A stretch of 64,000 nt of DNA from Pedobacter petrophilus (GCF_009674725.1 NZ_WKKH01000026.1:1-64000); one strand, 5' to 3'. Counted from the stretch's first letter, positions 35,861-45,539 are shown. Translations and numbers: made by a program. The notes: generated from the letters alone by a model not told the origin.

Positions 35861-35877
35861 TTTTATGCGTATTTTTG
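35843..35877 (+). promoter_or_regulatory. Promoter of the phosphopantetheinyl transferase-lipB operon
   Basis: TTTG at 35843-35846, a 23-nt spacer and TATTTTTG at 35870-35877. It sits in the divergent gap and reaches into the dcd start. Confidence 0.6.
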
Positions 35878-35932
35878 GCCTAAATTATCAATTAATTAAG
35901 ATAATGTTGCATCCTAATCTCCAATTTTATAA

Positions 35933-36580
35933 ATGCCAATAGTTTATAATAAAAATATTGATGACCATTCGGTTCTGGCGATCTGGAAAATTGAAGAAAC
36001 TGAAGAAGAAATGTTGGCTGGCCTACAATTAAAGCAACATGAACTAGATCTGATCTCTTCCTTTAATAATGGCAAAAGGCTTTTACACTGGTTAAGCACG
36101 CGACTATTATTGCGCACCCTGCTCAACACAACCGAATATATAGATTGCCAGTTTGATGAGGATGGTAAACCCTTTCTTGTAAACTCTGAGTATCAGATTT
36201 CGTTAAGTCACTCTTATGATTATGCTGCAGTAATGATTAGTAAAGCGTTTGCCGTTGGTGTGGATATTGAACTGATTAAACATAAAATAAAAAGCATTAA
36301 ACATAAGTTCTTAAGTGATATTGAACTTGCTCAAAAGCAAATTGGCAACAATACGGAAGGTCTTTACGTTGCCTGGTGTGCAAAAGAAGCAATCTACAAA
36401 TGGCATGGTAAAAAGGGACTGGAATTTAAACGGGATATTCACATTAAACCGTTTAAACTAAAAGCCGAGGGTAGTTTAAATGCTATTGTAGAATTACCTG
36501 GCGGAACAAGGGCTTTAACGGTTAACTATTTTAAAACAAAAGATGGTTACATGTTGGGTTATGTAGCTAACAAGGCATAA
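35933..36580 (+). CDS. 4'-phosphopantetheinyl transferase superfamily protein
   Basis: A 215-aa Sfp-type protein that would transfer phosphopantetheine from CoA to a carrier-protein serine. The magnesium motif is GVDIELI, and the second motif is WCAKEAIYKW (W-x-x-KEA). FDEDGKPFL and ISLSHSYDYAAVMIS are also typical. It precedes lipB by 11 bp, linking two enzymes that attach cofactors to carrier domains. No polyketide or peptide synthase is near, so it may serve fatty-acid ACP. Confidence 0.9.
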   Translation: MPIVYNKNIDDHSVLAIWKIEETEEEMLAGLQLKQHELDLISSFNNGKRLLHWLSTRLLLRTLLNTTEYIDCQFDEDGKPFLVNSEYQISLSHSYDYAAVMISKAFAVGVDIELIKHKIKSIKHKFLSDIELAQKQIGNNTEGLYVAWCAKEAIYKWHGKKGLEFKRDIHIKPFKLKAEGSLNAIVELPGGTRALTVNYFKTKDGYMLGYVANKA

Positions 36581-36591
36581 AATTTTATCAA

Positions 36592-37320
36592 ATGAGCGAG
36601 TTCGAAGAAAAGGCTGTGGAAACAAAACCGGTACCTACGCAATTTATAGATTGGGGCTTAACTGATTATCAGGAGGCCTGGGACAAACAGGAAGCATTAC
36701 TGAATAAAACGGTTGCCATTAAAACGGAGAACAGGGTTAACGGCACTCAGTTACCAACACCTAATTATCTGATCTTTAATGAACATCCCCATGTTTATAC
36801 GCTAGGCAAAAGTGGGCATCCGGAAAATTTACTGCTTGATGAAGAAGGCCTGAAAGAGAAACATGCCACTTACTATAAAATCAATCGTGGTGGAGACATT
36901 ACTTACCACGGGCCCGGCCAAATTGTAGGTTATCCCATTTTGGACCTGGATAATTTTTTCACTGATATTCATTTATACCTTCGATTTTTAGAGGAAGCTG
37001 TTATTTTAACTTTAAAGGATTACGGCATTGAAGCGGGCCGCTACCCTGGCTATACCGGCGTTTGGTTAGATCCAGATAATGATCAGGCTAGAAAAATTTG
37101 TGCCATGGGCGTTCGTTGCAGCCGCTGGGTAACCATGCATGGCTTTGCGTTTAATGTAAATGTAGATCTTGATTATTTCAAAAACATTGTTCCCTGCGGA
37201 ATTGATGATAAAGCGGTTACTTCTTTAGCGAAAGAATTAGGCTATACACTGGACATGGAAGAAGTGAAAGAAAAATTAAAAAACCATATTGCTGATCTGT
37301 TTAAAATGGAACTTTCTTAA
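36592..37320 (+). CDS. lipB: Octanoyl-ACP:protein N-octanoyltransferase
   Basis: LipB (242 aa) moves octanoate from ACP to lipoyl domains in lipoic-acid synthesis, for example those of pyruvate dehydrogenase. It shows RGGDITYHGPGQ at 99-110, K168 in KICAMGVR and the catalytic C202 in VPCGI. The N-terminal ~20 residues are an unusual extension. The stop overlaps the next start (TAATG). lipA was not seen here. Confidence 0.96.
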   Translation: MSEFEEKAVETKPVPTQFIDWGLTDYQEAWDKQEALLNKTVAIKTENRVNGTQLPTPNYLIFNEHPHVYTLGKSGHPENLLLDEEGLKEKHATYYKINRGGDITYHGPGQIVGYPILDLDNFFTDIHLYLRFLEEAVILTLKDYGIEAGRYPGYTGVWLDPDNDQARKICAMGVRCSRWVTMHGFAFNVNVDLDYFKNIVPCGIDDKAVTSLAKELGYTLDMEEVKEKLKNHIADLFKMELS

Positions 37321-38378
37321 TGGTTAAGCTCATTTTTATACTTTTTTTAGCAATGGCAACAACGCATGCTTCAGCACAAAGTTTAGATGATGTAATTAAA
37401 TTCATTAAGGATAATCCTAAAAAGGCATCGATTGTACTTATTGAGAATGGTAAAGAAACACTCCATTTTAGTGGCAACCAGATAATGCCTTTAGCCAGTG
37501 CAGCCAAAACAATTATTGCAGTGGAGTTTTCAAATCAGGCAGCAGCTAAAAAGCTTAATCCAGATCAAAACATAGCGATAAGCGAATTAAACAAATACTA
37601 CATCCCTTTTACTGATGGAGGTGCCCATACCGAATGGCTAAAATCTTTAAAAAAGAAAAAAGGGGATAGTGTTTCTTTACTCCAAATTGCAAAAGGTATG
37701 ATTCAGTTTAGTTCTAATGCCAATACCGAATACCTCGAAGATTTATTAGGTTTAGCGAATATTAACCACAATATAAAAACGTTAAAACTGCAACAACATA
37801 GTTTATACTTTTATTTCACGGCCGCCGCATTAATGACTTGCCTTAAACCTGAAAATATTGATGAAAGTAAATGGGCAGCGCTATTGGAGGCTATGCCGGT
37901 AGATGAATATAGGAAGCGATGTGAAGCCAATCATCTCAAACTAAAAGCCGACTCAACATTTATTAAAACTTTTAACTTCAAAAACTTATCAATGAAGTTA
38001 CAGAAAATATGGTCAGATAGATTAGTGGCCTCAACTGCAGCAGATTATGCAAACTTAATGCAGAAGGTTAACAGCAGGAGCTATTTTAAAACTGAAGTTC
38101 AAAGTATATTGGATCAGATTATGGAATGGCCAATGGTATTCCCGGCAAACCAACAGGCATTTAAACACCTTGGGCAAAAAGGAGGGTCAACTGCTTTTAT
38201 TATAACAGATGCCTTTTATGCTACAGACCAAAAAGAAGCTAAAGTAGCCTGTGCCTTTTTCTTTAATAACCTAACGGAAAAAGAAAATACAATGATCAAT
38301 CACAATTTTGGCGGCTTTGAAGCTAGTATTATTACCGATACTGCTTTTAGAAAAAAGCTTATTACCGCATTACTATAA
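37320..38378 (+). CDS. Serine hydrolase (class A beta-lactamase fold)
   Basis: A 352-aa exported protein: signal peptide to about residue 20 (HASAQ), then a penicillin-binding/beta-lactamase-like domain. The nucleophile motif is S60-A-A-K63, an SSN-like element occurs in QFSSNANTEYL, and GQKGGST stands for the KTG box. The KTG-like box is altered, so beta-lactam hydrolysis is doubtful; peptidase or esterase activity is more likely. Translation is coupled to lipB by a one-base overlap, though the functions look unrelated. Confidence 0.82.
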   Translation: MVKLIFILFLAMATTHASAQSLDDVIKFIKDNPKKASIVLIENGKETLHFSGNQIMPLASAAKTIIAVEFSNQAAAKKLNPDQNIAISELNKYYIPFTDGGAHTEWLKSLKKKKGDSVSLLQIAKGMIQFSSNANTEYLEDLLGLANINHNIKTLKLQQHSLYFYFTAAALMTCLKPENIDESKWAALLEAMPVDEYRKRCEANHLKLKADSTFIKTFNFKNLSMKLQKIWSDRLVASTAADYANLMQKVNSRSYFKTEVQSILDQIMEWPMVFPANQQAFKHLGQKGGSTAFIITDAFYATDQKEAKVACAFFFNNLTEKENTMINHNFGGFEASIITDTAFRKKLITALL

Positions 38379-38462
38379 AACTAAGTTTTTAACAACTGCT
38401 TAAGGGCTGTTAGGAGGTTTTTATTTTCTTTGCTAACTTCGGCTTTTACTAAAGAAATAAGT

Positions 38463-39122
38463 ATGCCTGCTATAGAGACCATTCCTCCGGTAACATCCTC
38501 CCTTCAAGCGCGCAACATTTCTTATCTGGCCCTGGGCGATTCTTATACCATCGGTGAGGCCGTAACACAGCAGGAATCGTTTCCATTTCAGCTTCAAAAG
38601 CTATTAAAAGAAAAAAGTATAGCAGTTGCTTCCCCAAAAATTATGGCCACCACCGGCTGGACTACGGATGAATTACAAAACGCAATTAAGCAAGCCAGTC
38701 TAACTACCAAATACGATTTTGTTACGCTATTAATTGGTGTAAATAATCAATATCGGGACTACCCCATAGATACTTATAAAAAAGAATTTGCGGCACTTTT
38801 ACAAACTGCGATTGATTTCGCTAATGGCAGGAAAGACCGTGTTTTTGTGGTTTCTATTCCAGATTGGGGTGCTACGCCATTTGCAAAAAGTTCGCCTAAA
38901 AGCCAGGAGGCGATTGCAGCAGAAATTGACAGTTTCAACGCAGCAAACCGCGATATCACAATTACTACCGGAGTAAGCTATACTGACATTACCTCTGCAT
39001 CCAGGAATGCAGTTACAGATTTAACACTTATAGCACCGGATGGCCTCCATCCAAGCGGAAAAATGTATGCTGATTGGGCTTTAGAACTATTACCAAAGGT
39101 GTTAAATGCATTAACACAATAA
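38463..39122 (+). CDS. SGNH/GDSL family hydrolase
   Basis: A 219-aa SGNH hydrolase: block I LALGDSYTIGEAV with the catalytic serine, block III LLIGVNNQYRD (GxN), and block V DGLHPSGKMYADWA with the D-x-x-H pair. It lacks a signal peptide when begun at the ATG; the upstream TTG frame would add little and overlaps a possible -7 box (TTTCTTTG, 38425-38432). It would cleave an ester, perhaps a lipid or acetyl group. Lone gene. Confidence 0.88.
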   Translation: MPAIETIPPVTSSLQARNISYLALGDSYTIGEAVTQQESFPFQLQKLLKEKSIAVASPKIMATTGWTTDELQNAIKQASLTTKYDFVTLLIGVNNQYRDYPIDTYKKEFAALLQTAIDFANGRKDRVFVVSIPDWGATPFAKSSPKSQEAIAAEIDSFNAANRDITITTGVSYTDITSASRNAVTDLTLIAPDGLHPSGKMYADWALELLPKVLNALTQ

Positions 39123-39267
39123 TACGAATTTCGTAGTTTAAAAAATATCAGCCTAAATTTTAGAAAGACAATATTAATCCCTATCATTGTCAAATCAGCG
39201 CTTATATACATGCTTTACATCACCCAAATGCGCTGTCCGGGTGGCTTAGGTATTGATTTTTAAGTGA

Positions 39268-39603
39268 ATGAAATCTAAAAATTCAGAAACAATTTTCGCC
39301 TTTAAAATGGTCTGGATTATCATCTCATTGCTTATGATAATTATTATACTGAGCAGTAAATTCTTAAATCCCGAATATTTAAAACTCATTCCGCAGTGTA
39401 GTGCAAAAGCCAGTCATGATACCTGTTGCTTTTGTGGCATGAGCAGGGCATTTATTCAAATTGGATTATTAAACTTTAGAGATGCATTGGTATTGAACCG
39501 TGGCAGCATAATTTTATTTGTGTCTATGTTACTTAACGGTCTCTTTTTTATCGCTTTTTCAACATTTAAATTAATAAATCACTTTAAACCAAAAAACAGT
39601 TAA
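39268..39603 (+). CDS. DUF2752 membrane protein
   Basis: A 111-aa membrane protein with two to three helices and the DUF2752 signature DTCCFCGMSRAFIQIG (residues ~50-65) containing three cysteines, followed by NRGSIILF. Function unknown. It lies 2 bp before another small membrane protein gene, and both are probably co-transcribed. Confidence 0.85.
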   Translation: MKSKNSETIFAFKMVWIIISLLMIIIILSSKFLNPEYLKLIPQCSAKASHDTCCFCGMSRAFIQIGLLNFRDALVLNRGSIILFVSMLLNGLFFIAFSTFKLINHFKPKNS

Positions 39604-39605
39604 CT

Positions 39606-39860
39606 ATGAAAACAGTAGGATTAATATTTGGAATTTTATCCATTCTAGGAATGATTTTAGGCTTCATTCCTTGCTTTGGAGCATTCAATTGGCTTAACAT
39701 TCCATTTGCCATAGTAGGTTTAATCCTAAGTATACTTGGATACAATCAAGAGAAACGGATCAACATGCCTACCGGCGCTGCAGTTACAGGTATTGTGTTA
39801 TGTGCTATTGCTATCTTATTGGGTTCGTTAAGATTAATATTAGGCGCTGGAATTGTGTAG
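39606..39860 (+). CDS. Small DUF4190-like membrane protein
   Basis: An 84-aa hydrophobic protein with three predicted membrane helices: KTVGLIFGILSILGMILGF, then NIPFAIVGLILSILGY, then AAVTGIVLCAIAILLG. The spacing and Gly-rich helices are like DUF4190 proteins. Function unknown. Gene order DUF2752 plus this protein suggests a membrane pair. A terminator follows. Confidence 0.8.
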   Translation: MKTVGLIFGILSILGMILGFIPCFGAFNWLNIPFAIVGLILSILGYNQEKRINMPTGAAVTGIVLCAIAILLGSLRLILGAGIV

Positions 39861-39879
39861 ACAAATTTCAGAAATCAAT

Positions 39880-39908
39880 TAAAGCTTCCGGTTACCAGGG
39901 CCGGAAGT
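39880..39908. terminator. Bidirectional terminator
   Basis: CTTCCGG at 39885-39891 pairs with CCGGAAG at 39901-39907 over a 9-nt loop; TTAAA and TTTAA extend the stem past one bulge. It lies between convergent genes. Confidence 0.75.
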
Positions 39909-40649
39909 TTAACCCAGATTAGAAGTCAGGTGCTTATAATCTTTCATTACGGTTTCTAAAAACTGTAATTCATTCATTCCTGCCGGAATGGTGGTTAAAA
40001 TATGCTCTTTAATTTTACCTGTCATGGTATAAATCAACTGTGGGTTTCCTGTTTGGTAATAACTGGTCAACACTTCGTAAACCAGTTCAATATCCCGATC
40101 ATTTAAGTGGAGGACTTCTTTAAATATAGGTTGATATTCATCAGGCAAGGTAAAACTAAAAGCTACATTTTCAATTTGTGTGCGCGGCCTGGTTTTAATT
40201 AATGTTGTTTTGGCAAGAATATCGCCTACGCGTTGATGATTTTTCGTAACCACAACAGATACCAGTGCTACTACGCCCCAACCAAAGGGAATTCCAAAAT
40301 CGACCATCCTGAACAACCACCTGAAAATGTATTGGCCGAATGTGGGTTGCGCGCCATCTAAACTAATCACTTTAATTCTTAGTGCCTTCTTACCAAAAGT
40401 TTGTCCGTTCATAAAAAGTTCACAAACCAGATCGTAGAAAACAAACAATATGAGAAACGCAATTAATGCCACATAAAAACTTAGCCCGGATAATCCAATA
40501 GAAGCAATTAATCCGATGATTACGGACAAAAAATATAATACAATGAAGCCAGCCAAATCGATACATCTTGCAGCAATGCGTTCCCCCAGCCCTGCTATCT
40601 CATACTCAATATCAATATTCTGTGCAGTGCTTATTTTAATGGTATCCAT
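39909..40649 (-). CDS. RDD family membrane protein
   Basis: A 246-aa protein. Residues ~20-155 form an RDD domain: AARCIDLAGFIVLYFL, the FGKKALRIKVISLDG stretch, and RVGDILAKTTLIKT, with three membrane helices. About 90 soluble residues follow. RDD genes commonly accompany SpoIIM and MoxR-DUF58 loci, and here the gene is divergent from such an operon. A 12-bp perfect palindrome stands between them. Its role is unknown; transport of ions or osmolytes has been suggested for some RDD proteins. Confidence 0.88.
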   Translation of the reverse strand: MDTIKISTAQNIDIEYEIAGLGERIAARCIDLAGFIVLYFLSVIIGLIASIGLSGLSFYVALIAFLILFVFYDLVCELFMNGQTFGKKALRIKVISLDGAQPTFGQYIFRWLFRMVDFGIPFGWGVVALVSVVVTKNHQRVGDILAKTTLIKTRPRTQIENVAFSFTLPDEYQPIFKEVLHLNDRDIELVYEVLTSYYQTGNPQLIYTMTGKIKEHILTTIPAGMNELQFLETVMKDYKHLTSNLG

Positions 40650-40679
40650 ATCTCAAACATAATTTTTTTTGGGGATAAA

Positions 40680-40691
40680 GTGGTTAACCAC
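40680..40691. promoter_or_regulatory. Palindrome in divergent RDD/SpoIIM promoter region
   Basis: GTGGTTAACCAC, a perfect 12-bp palindrome, 31 bp from the RDD start and 100 bp from the SpoIIM start. It could be an operator shared by both sides. No consensus -33/-7 pair was fixed here. Confidence 0.4.
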
Positions 40692-40790
40692 AATTACTTT
40701 TTTTCCGTTATTACCGATCAATGTTTCGCATCTGTCTTTTGTATCTGTTAAAATTTAACTATTTTAACCCAGGATTTGGAATACCGTTAA

Positions 40791-41744
40791 ATGAGAGAAG
40801 CATTATTTGTTAAGCAGAATACAGAAAAGTGGAAGTACTTCGAAGGCATTCAGCAGGCGAAACCTGATGAAATTGCTAACCAGTTTATAGAGATAACCAA
40901 TGATCTGGCCTATGCTAAAACATTTTACCCAAAATCAAAAACTACGGCTTACCTTAACGGACTGGCTTCCAAACTCCATCAATCCGTTTATAAGAACAAG
41001 AAAGAAAAATCAAATCGCTTTCTTTATTTCTGGAAAACAGAGCTCCCTTTAATTTTTTTCCAGCACCGAAAGCAAATCTACTATGCATTGGCTTTTTTTC
41101 TTGTATCATGTGCAATTGGCGCCTTATCTGCCAAATATGATGATACATTTGTTCGTTTAATTATGGGTGATGGTTATGTAAATATGACTAATGAAAATAT
41201 TGCAAAAGGTGATCCATTTGGGGTTTACAAACAACAGAATGAGTTTTTAATGTTTTTACAAATTGGTGCAAATAACATTTATGTAGCGCTATATACCTTT
41301 GTATTGGGGATCATTTTTTCCTTTGGCTCCATTGTTTCCTTATTTAGAAACGGCATCATGCTGGGCTCCTTTCAATATTTCTTTTTCAGCAGGGGCCTGG
41401 GCTTACAGTCGGTCTTGGTTATCTGGATTCATGGAACGTTAGAAATTTCGGCGATTGTTCTTGCGGGAGCTGCAGGTTTGGTTCTTGGAAATAGTTTCCT
41501 TTTCCCGAAAACCTATACCCGGTTAGCCTCTACATTAAGAGGTGCAAAACAAGGCTTAAAAATAGTGCTTGGCCTTATCCCGATTTTTATCGTCGCTGCA
41601 TTTTTTGAGAGCTTCGTAACCCGCCATACCGAAATGCCAATGGCCGTAAGCCTAACCATTTTATTATCGTCAGCTGTATTTATCATCTGGTACGTATTTA
41701 TTTACCCGGCTAAAATCCATAAGAAGTTAGCACAAATCAATTAA
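40791..41744 (+). CDS. SpoIIM-like stage II sporulation protein M
   Basis: A 317-aa membrane protein of the SpoIIM family in a non-sporulating organism. The first ~95 residues are soluble and helical. Membrane helices follow, with the family motif HGTLEISAIVLAGAAGLVLG. In Bacillus SpoIIM works in peptidoglycan hydrolysis at engulfment; here it belongs to a MoxR-type locus. First gene of a six-gene operon; the next gene starts after 1 bp. Confidence 0.9.
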   Translation: MREALFVKQNTEKWKYFEGIQQAKPDEIANQFIEITNDLAYAKTFYPKSKTTAYLNGLASKLHQSVYKNKKEKSNRFLYFWKTELPLIFFQHRKQIYYALAFFLVSCAIGALSAKYDDTFVRLIMGDGYVNMTNENIAKGDPFGVYKQQNEFLMFLQIGANNIYVALYTFVLGIIFSFGSIVSLFRNGIMLGSFQYFFFSRGLGLQSVLVIWIHGTLEISAIVLAGAAGLVLGNSFLFPKTYTRLASTLRGAKQGLKIVLGLIPIFIVAAFFESFVTRHTEMPMAVSLTILLSSAVFIIWYVFIYPAKIHKKLAQIN

Positions 41745-41745
41745 C

Positions 41746-42621
41746 ATGGCCGAAACCGTTGAATTTAAGAAAAGAAGAGATTTTGGACAGGTGATCAATG
41801 ACACCTTCACTTTCATCCGGCAGAATATTAAGCCGCTTATAAAAACCTACTTTACTTTTTGCGGGCTATTTGTACTGGCCAGCATGGCTACCCTTTTATT
41901 GCAACAGGTTAAAATGGTTAATGTGATTAACACAGCAGGCAGCATTAACAGAACAAGAGGTATGGGCCTTTATGGGATAGAATACTTTTTATCCCTTACC
42001 TTTTCATTTGCCAGCTATGCGAGCATGACGGTTGCCATACTTTCTTACATCGCAATTTACGTTCAGAAAGGAAATCAAACCCCAAAGCTCGAAGAGACCT
42101 GGATATACTTTAAACATTATTTTTTCAGGGTTTTCGGAAGTTCATTTTTATTGATGATTTTATTAGTTGTTGGTTTTGTACTCTGCCTGGTACCAGGGTT
42201 TTACCTTTTTCCTTTTATTGCGATGACGTTTCCTATTATGGTGATTGAAAATTCAAATTTAGCCTATTCATTCACCAGAAGTTTCAACATTATTAAAAAT
42301 AATTTCTGGGTTACGTTCGGTACTTTAATTATCATCTGGATTATTATTTACGCTTGCTCTACCTTAATTGTACTACCTACAACACTATTTAGCATGCTTG
42401 GCATGTTCTCTCACCAGGGCCCGCAAATGTCTTTAACCTTAACTATGATTACCACAATTTTACAGTCGCTTTGCCAGGTATTTACCATTGTACCCATTAT
42501 CACTGTTTCTTTAATGTACTTTAGCCTGGTCGAAGAAAAAGAAAGTATAGGTTTAATGGAACGCATCTCTAATTTCGGAAATACAGAAAAACCAACTGAT
42601 ACCCGCCCTGAAGAATATTAG
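41746..42621 (+). CDS. Polytopic membrane protein of the MoxR operon
   Basis: A 291-aa membrane protein with about six helices after a cytoplasmic N-terminus (FGQVINDTFTFIRQNIKPLIK). The start resembles the membrane domain of glycerophosphoryl diester phosphodiesterase-like proteins; no catalytic domain is attached. Its place between SpoIIM and DUF4129 genes, with gaps of 1 bp on both sides, implies a part in the same membrane complex. Confidence 0.75.
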   Translation: MAETVEFKKRRDFGQVINDTFTFIRQNIKPLIKTYFTFCGLFVLASMATLLLQQVKMVNVINTAGSINRTRGMGLYGIEYFLSLTFSFASYASMTVAILSYIAIYVQKGNQTPKLEETWIYFKHYFFRVFGSSFLLMILLVVGFVLCLVPGFYLFPFIAMTFPIMVIENSNLAYSFTRSFNIIKNNFWVTFGTLIIIWIIIYACSTLIVLPTTLFSMLGMFSHQGPQMSLTLTMITTILQSLCQVFTIVPIITVSLMYFSLVEEKESIGLMERISNFGNTEKPTDTRPEEY

Positions 42622-42622
42622 A

Positions 42623-43354
42623 ATGCCGAAGTTTTTGAAATATTTTTTAATCTCCTTAATCTGTCTTGCACCCATAATTGGTACTGCTCAAGCCCAGGTT
42701 GCTAAACCTGTGCCGGTAAAAAGGGCAATGAAAACAGACAGCAGCCAAATTACCCCGTCGAAATTTGACAAACGTGCCATCAGCGATTACAAAGAACAAA
42801 AGGAGTTTCAATATGATGAGGTAGAAGGCAGGCAACTCTCTTTTTGGGAGAAATTCTGGATGTGGTTTTGGAAAATGATTAGTAAATTATTTGTTGGTGC
42901 AGCATCTAACGCTGTTTCTAGATATTTCTTCATTGGTATAGGAATCGCTTTACTGGCGTTTTTAATCGTAAAAATGATTGGAGCCAAAAATATCTTCAGT
43001 AAAAAGCCACTTGAAACCATTTTACCTTACGACGTTTTAAATGAAAATATCCACGAAATAGATTACGATAAAGAACTGCAACGTTTAGTTGCAGATGGTA
43101 AATTCCGCCTCGCAGTGAGATTGCTTTATTTACGGGCATTAAAGAAACTTAGCGATGCGCAGATTATTCAATGGCAACCAGATAAAACCAATTACAATTA
43201 TTTAACAGAAATCAGTAAGCCGGAATTAAAGCGTGATTTTAGCGATCTTACCCTTCAGTTTGATTACATCTGGTATGGAGATTTTCCGATAGATGCCAAT
43301 AAGTTTGAGCCTATAAAAAAGTCGTTTAACCAGTTTAATAATCAGATTAAATGA
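42623..43354 (+). CDS. DUF4129 domain-containing protein
   Basis: A 243-aa protein: signal peptide (TAQAQ, near residue 25), a short periplasmic part, one membrane helix (about residues 92-114), and a C-terminal DUF4129 domain in the cytoplasm: AVRLLYLRALKKLSDAQII, then WQPDKTNYNYLTEI, and LQFDYIWYGDFPID. DUF4129 often lies beside transglutaminase or MoxR-DUF58 genes. The end overlaps the next gene by 4 bp (ATGA). Confidence 0.87.
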   Translation: MPKFLKYFLISLICLAPIIGTAQAQVAKPVPVKRAMKTDSSQITPSKFDKRAISDYKEQKEFQYDEVEGRQLSFWEKFWMWFWKMISKLFVGAASNAVSRYFFIGIGIALLAFLIVKMIGAKNIFSKKPLETILPYDVLNENIHEIDYDKELQRLVADGKFRLAVRLLYLRALKKLSDAQIIQWQPDKTNYNYLTEISKPELKRDFSDLTLQFDYIWYGDFPIDANKFEPIKKSFNQFNNQIK

Positions 43355-44541
43355 GGGGTTTCAAAATTTATTTCGCACTAGGTTTAATCATTATCGTGGC
43401 TTACCTGCTGGCAGAATACAACAAGCCCACGCCAACCAACTGGGCGCCAACCTATCTTTCTTCAGATAAAATTCCTTACGGCACTTATATTCTCCATAAC
43501 AGGATCAAAGATATTGCACCACACGCAACGGTTAACCGAACAAAAGTTCCCATTTACAATACACTTAAAAACAAAGGTTTTAATCAATCTTCTTATTTAA
43601 TTGTGGCTCAAAAAGTGAACCTGGCCGACCATGATTTTGAACAGTTAAAAAAATATATCCAGGCAGGTAATCATGTATTTATCGCGAGCTATGATTTTGG
43701 CAAACTCGAAAAAATGCTGAAGTTTAGTACAGCAAGCTCAATGTCGGCCAATGGAACTTCATTAAACTTTACCAATCCAAACCTAAAAACCGATGCCAAT
43801 TACGGATTTGACCGGGGGATAGGCAGTCAGTATTTTACTGGTCTTAATTTCAAAAAAGTGACCGTTTTAGGCCTTAATTCTTCTAATCAGCCTAATTTTA
43901 TTAAGTATGATTTTGGCAGGGGATCGCTTTATCTCATTGCTGAACCTGGTTTTTACACCAACTTTGTGCTGCTTGATAAATATGGCGCAGAATATGCCGG
44001 CAAAACTTTAAGTTACCTTCAAAACAGCAAAACGATTATTCTGGACGAATATTTTTCCAGGCAAAAAAATGAAACGACAGATGTTTTAAGGGTTTTCTTT
44101 ACCCATCCGGAACTGAAATGGGCTTATTACCTAACCATTTTCAGCCTGATTATTTTTGTACTTTATGAGGTTAAACGGAAACAACGCATTATCCCAACTG
44201 TTGATCTGATGACAAATGCTTCTGTTGAATTTGTAACCGTTGTAGGCAGTGTCTATTACCACGAACGGAATAACCAGGATATTGCCATGAAGAAAATCAA
44301 TTATTTTATGGAATATTTACGATCCAGGTATTACCTCAAAACGAATGAAATAGATAGCAATTTCTCAAAATTATTAGCAGAGAAAACGGGAATCAATGAA
44401 ACATCTGCCAAAACATTAACAAAGTATTTTATGCAAATACCAACCATGGCCAGCGTAAGCGACCATGAACTCATTATTTTAAACGATAGTATAGAACAGT
44501 TTTTTAAAAATACACAACGCCATGGAGCAGGAACAATTTAA
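43351..44541 (+). CDS. DUF4350 domain-containing protein
   Basis: A 396-aa protein with an N-terminal membrane anchor, a periplasmic DUF4350 domain of GATase-like type (YGTYILHNRIKDI near the start, then DFEQLKKYIQAGNHVFIASYDF), a second membrane helix near residue 255 (WAYYLTIFSLIIFVLYEV), and a helical cytoplasmic tail of ~130 residues. Its end overlaps the moxR start by 20 bp, strong evidence of translational coupling. Function unknown. Confidence 0.88.
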   Translation: MRGFKIYFALGLIIIVAYLLAEYNKPTPTNWAPTYLSSDKIPYGTYILHNRIKDIAPHATVNRTKVPIYNTLKNKGFNQSSYLIVAQKVNLADHDFEQLKKYIQAGNHVFIASYDFGKLEKMLKFSTASSMSANGTSLNFTNPNLKTDANYGFDRGIGSQYFTGLNFKKVTVLGLNSSNQPNFIKYDFGRGSLYLIAEPGFYTNFVLLDKYGAEYAGKTLSYLQNSKTIILDEYFSRQKNETTDVLRVFFTHPELKWAYYLTIFSLIIFVLYEVKRKQRIIPTVDLMTNASVEFVTVVGSVYYHERNNQDIAMKKINYFMEYLRSRYYLKTNEIDSNFSKLLAEKTGINETSAKTLTKYFMQIPTMASVSDHELIILNDSIEQFFKNTQRHGAGTI

Positions 44542-45499
44542 CCAACGCACTGATTTAACTGCCCTGAATGCGGCGGTAGAACAGATCAGAAGTGTGCTTG
44601 GCAGTATCATTATCGGACAAAAACAGGTTATCGATTTTCTAATTGTTGGCTTACTTGCCGACGGCCATATCCTGATTGAAGGTGTGCCGGGTGTGGCTAA
44701 AACCTTAAGCGCAAAATTATTGGCAAAATCTATTGATGCACAGTTTTCCCGTGTTCAGTTCACGCCAGATTTAATGCCCTCTGACGTTTTGGGAACACCT
44801 ATCTTTAACACCAAAAGCGGCGATTTTGAGTTTAGAAAGGGACCAATCTTCGGAAACATTATCCTGGTTGATGAAATAAACCGTGCACCTGCAAAAACAC
44901 AGTCGGCTTTATTTGAAGTAATGGAAGAGCGCCAGGTAACGATTGATGGCGAAACCTACCAAATGGACGAGCCTTTTATGGTATTAGCCACGCAAAACCC
45001 GATCGAGCAGGAAGGAACTTATCGCTTGCCCGAAGCACAATTAGACCGGTTTTTATTTAAAATTGAGGTGAAATATCCATCTCTTGAAGAAGAAACAGCT
45101 ATTTTGATGGCACAACATACGCTGGTGAATAAAAGTTTAGCTTCCGATGTAAAGCCGGTTCTATCTGTTCAGCAAATCCAGGAAGCCAGATCTATTATCC
45201 GTAATTTATTTGTAGAACCTAAGCTTTTGGAATTTATTGCGAAGATTGTAAATGAAACCCGCAATAATCCATCACTTTATTTAGGGGCATCGCCAAGGGC
45301 ATCATTAGCCATTGTGCACAGTGCTAAAGCGTTAGCTGCCATTCAAAATCGTGATTTTGTAACACCAGATGATATTATCGCGGTTGCCATTCCGGTATTG
45401 GCGCACCGGATTTTATTATCGCCAGAAAAGGAAATGGAAGGGTTAACCACAAGTGATATCGTACATCAAATTATTAAGAAAATTGAAGTACCCAGATAG
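44522..45499 (+). CDS. MoxR family AAA+ ATPase
   Basis: A 325-aa MoxR ATPase: Walker A GVPGVAKT at 54-61, Walker B ILVDEIN at 114-120, sensor-1 region ATQNPIEQEG, arginine-bearing LPEAQLDRF, and a C-terminal helical lid. MoxR proteins act as chaperone-like ATPases with vWA-domain partners; the DUF58 protein encoded next is the usual one. It is embedded in the membrane-protein operon, so its target is probably at the inner membrane. Confidence 0.95.
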   Translation: MEQEQFNQRTDLTALNAAVEQIRSVLGSIIIGQKQVIDFLIVGLLADGHILIEGVPGVAKTLSAKLLAKSIDAQFSRVQFTPDLMPSDVLGTPIFNTKSGDFEFRKGPIFGNIILVDEINRAPAKTQSALFEVMEERQVTIDGETYQMDEPFMVLATQNPIEQEGTYRLPEAQLDRFLFKIEVKYPSLEEETAILMAQHTLVNKSLASDVKPVLSVQQIQEARSIIRNLFVEPKLLEFIAKIVNETRNNPSLYLGASPRASLAIVHSAKALAAIQNRDFVTPDDIIAVAIPVLAHRILLSPEKEMEGLTTSDIVHQIIKKIEVPR

Positions 45500-45539
45500 C
45501 AGCATAACCACCAATCGCCACCATATTAAATAATACACC

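Noticed and set aside
37320..38378. The serine hydrolase as a beta-lactamase resistance gene
   Set aside because: The KTG box is altered to a KGGS-like string and no resistance context is present; a peptidase-like role is more likely.
39123..39135. Palindrome TACGAATTTCGTA after the SGNH hydrolase gene
   Set aside because: It is short, AT-rich and directly after a stop codon with no T tract; no role can be supported.
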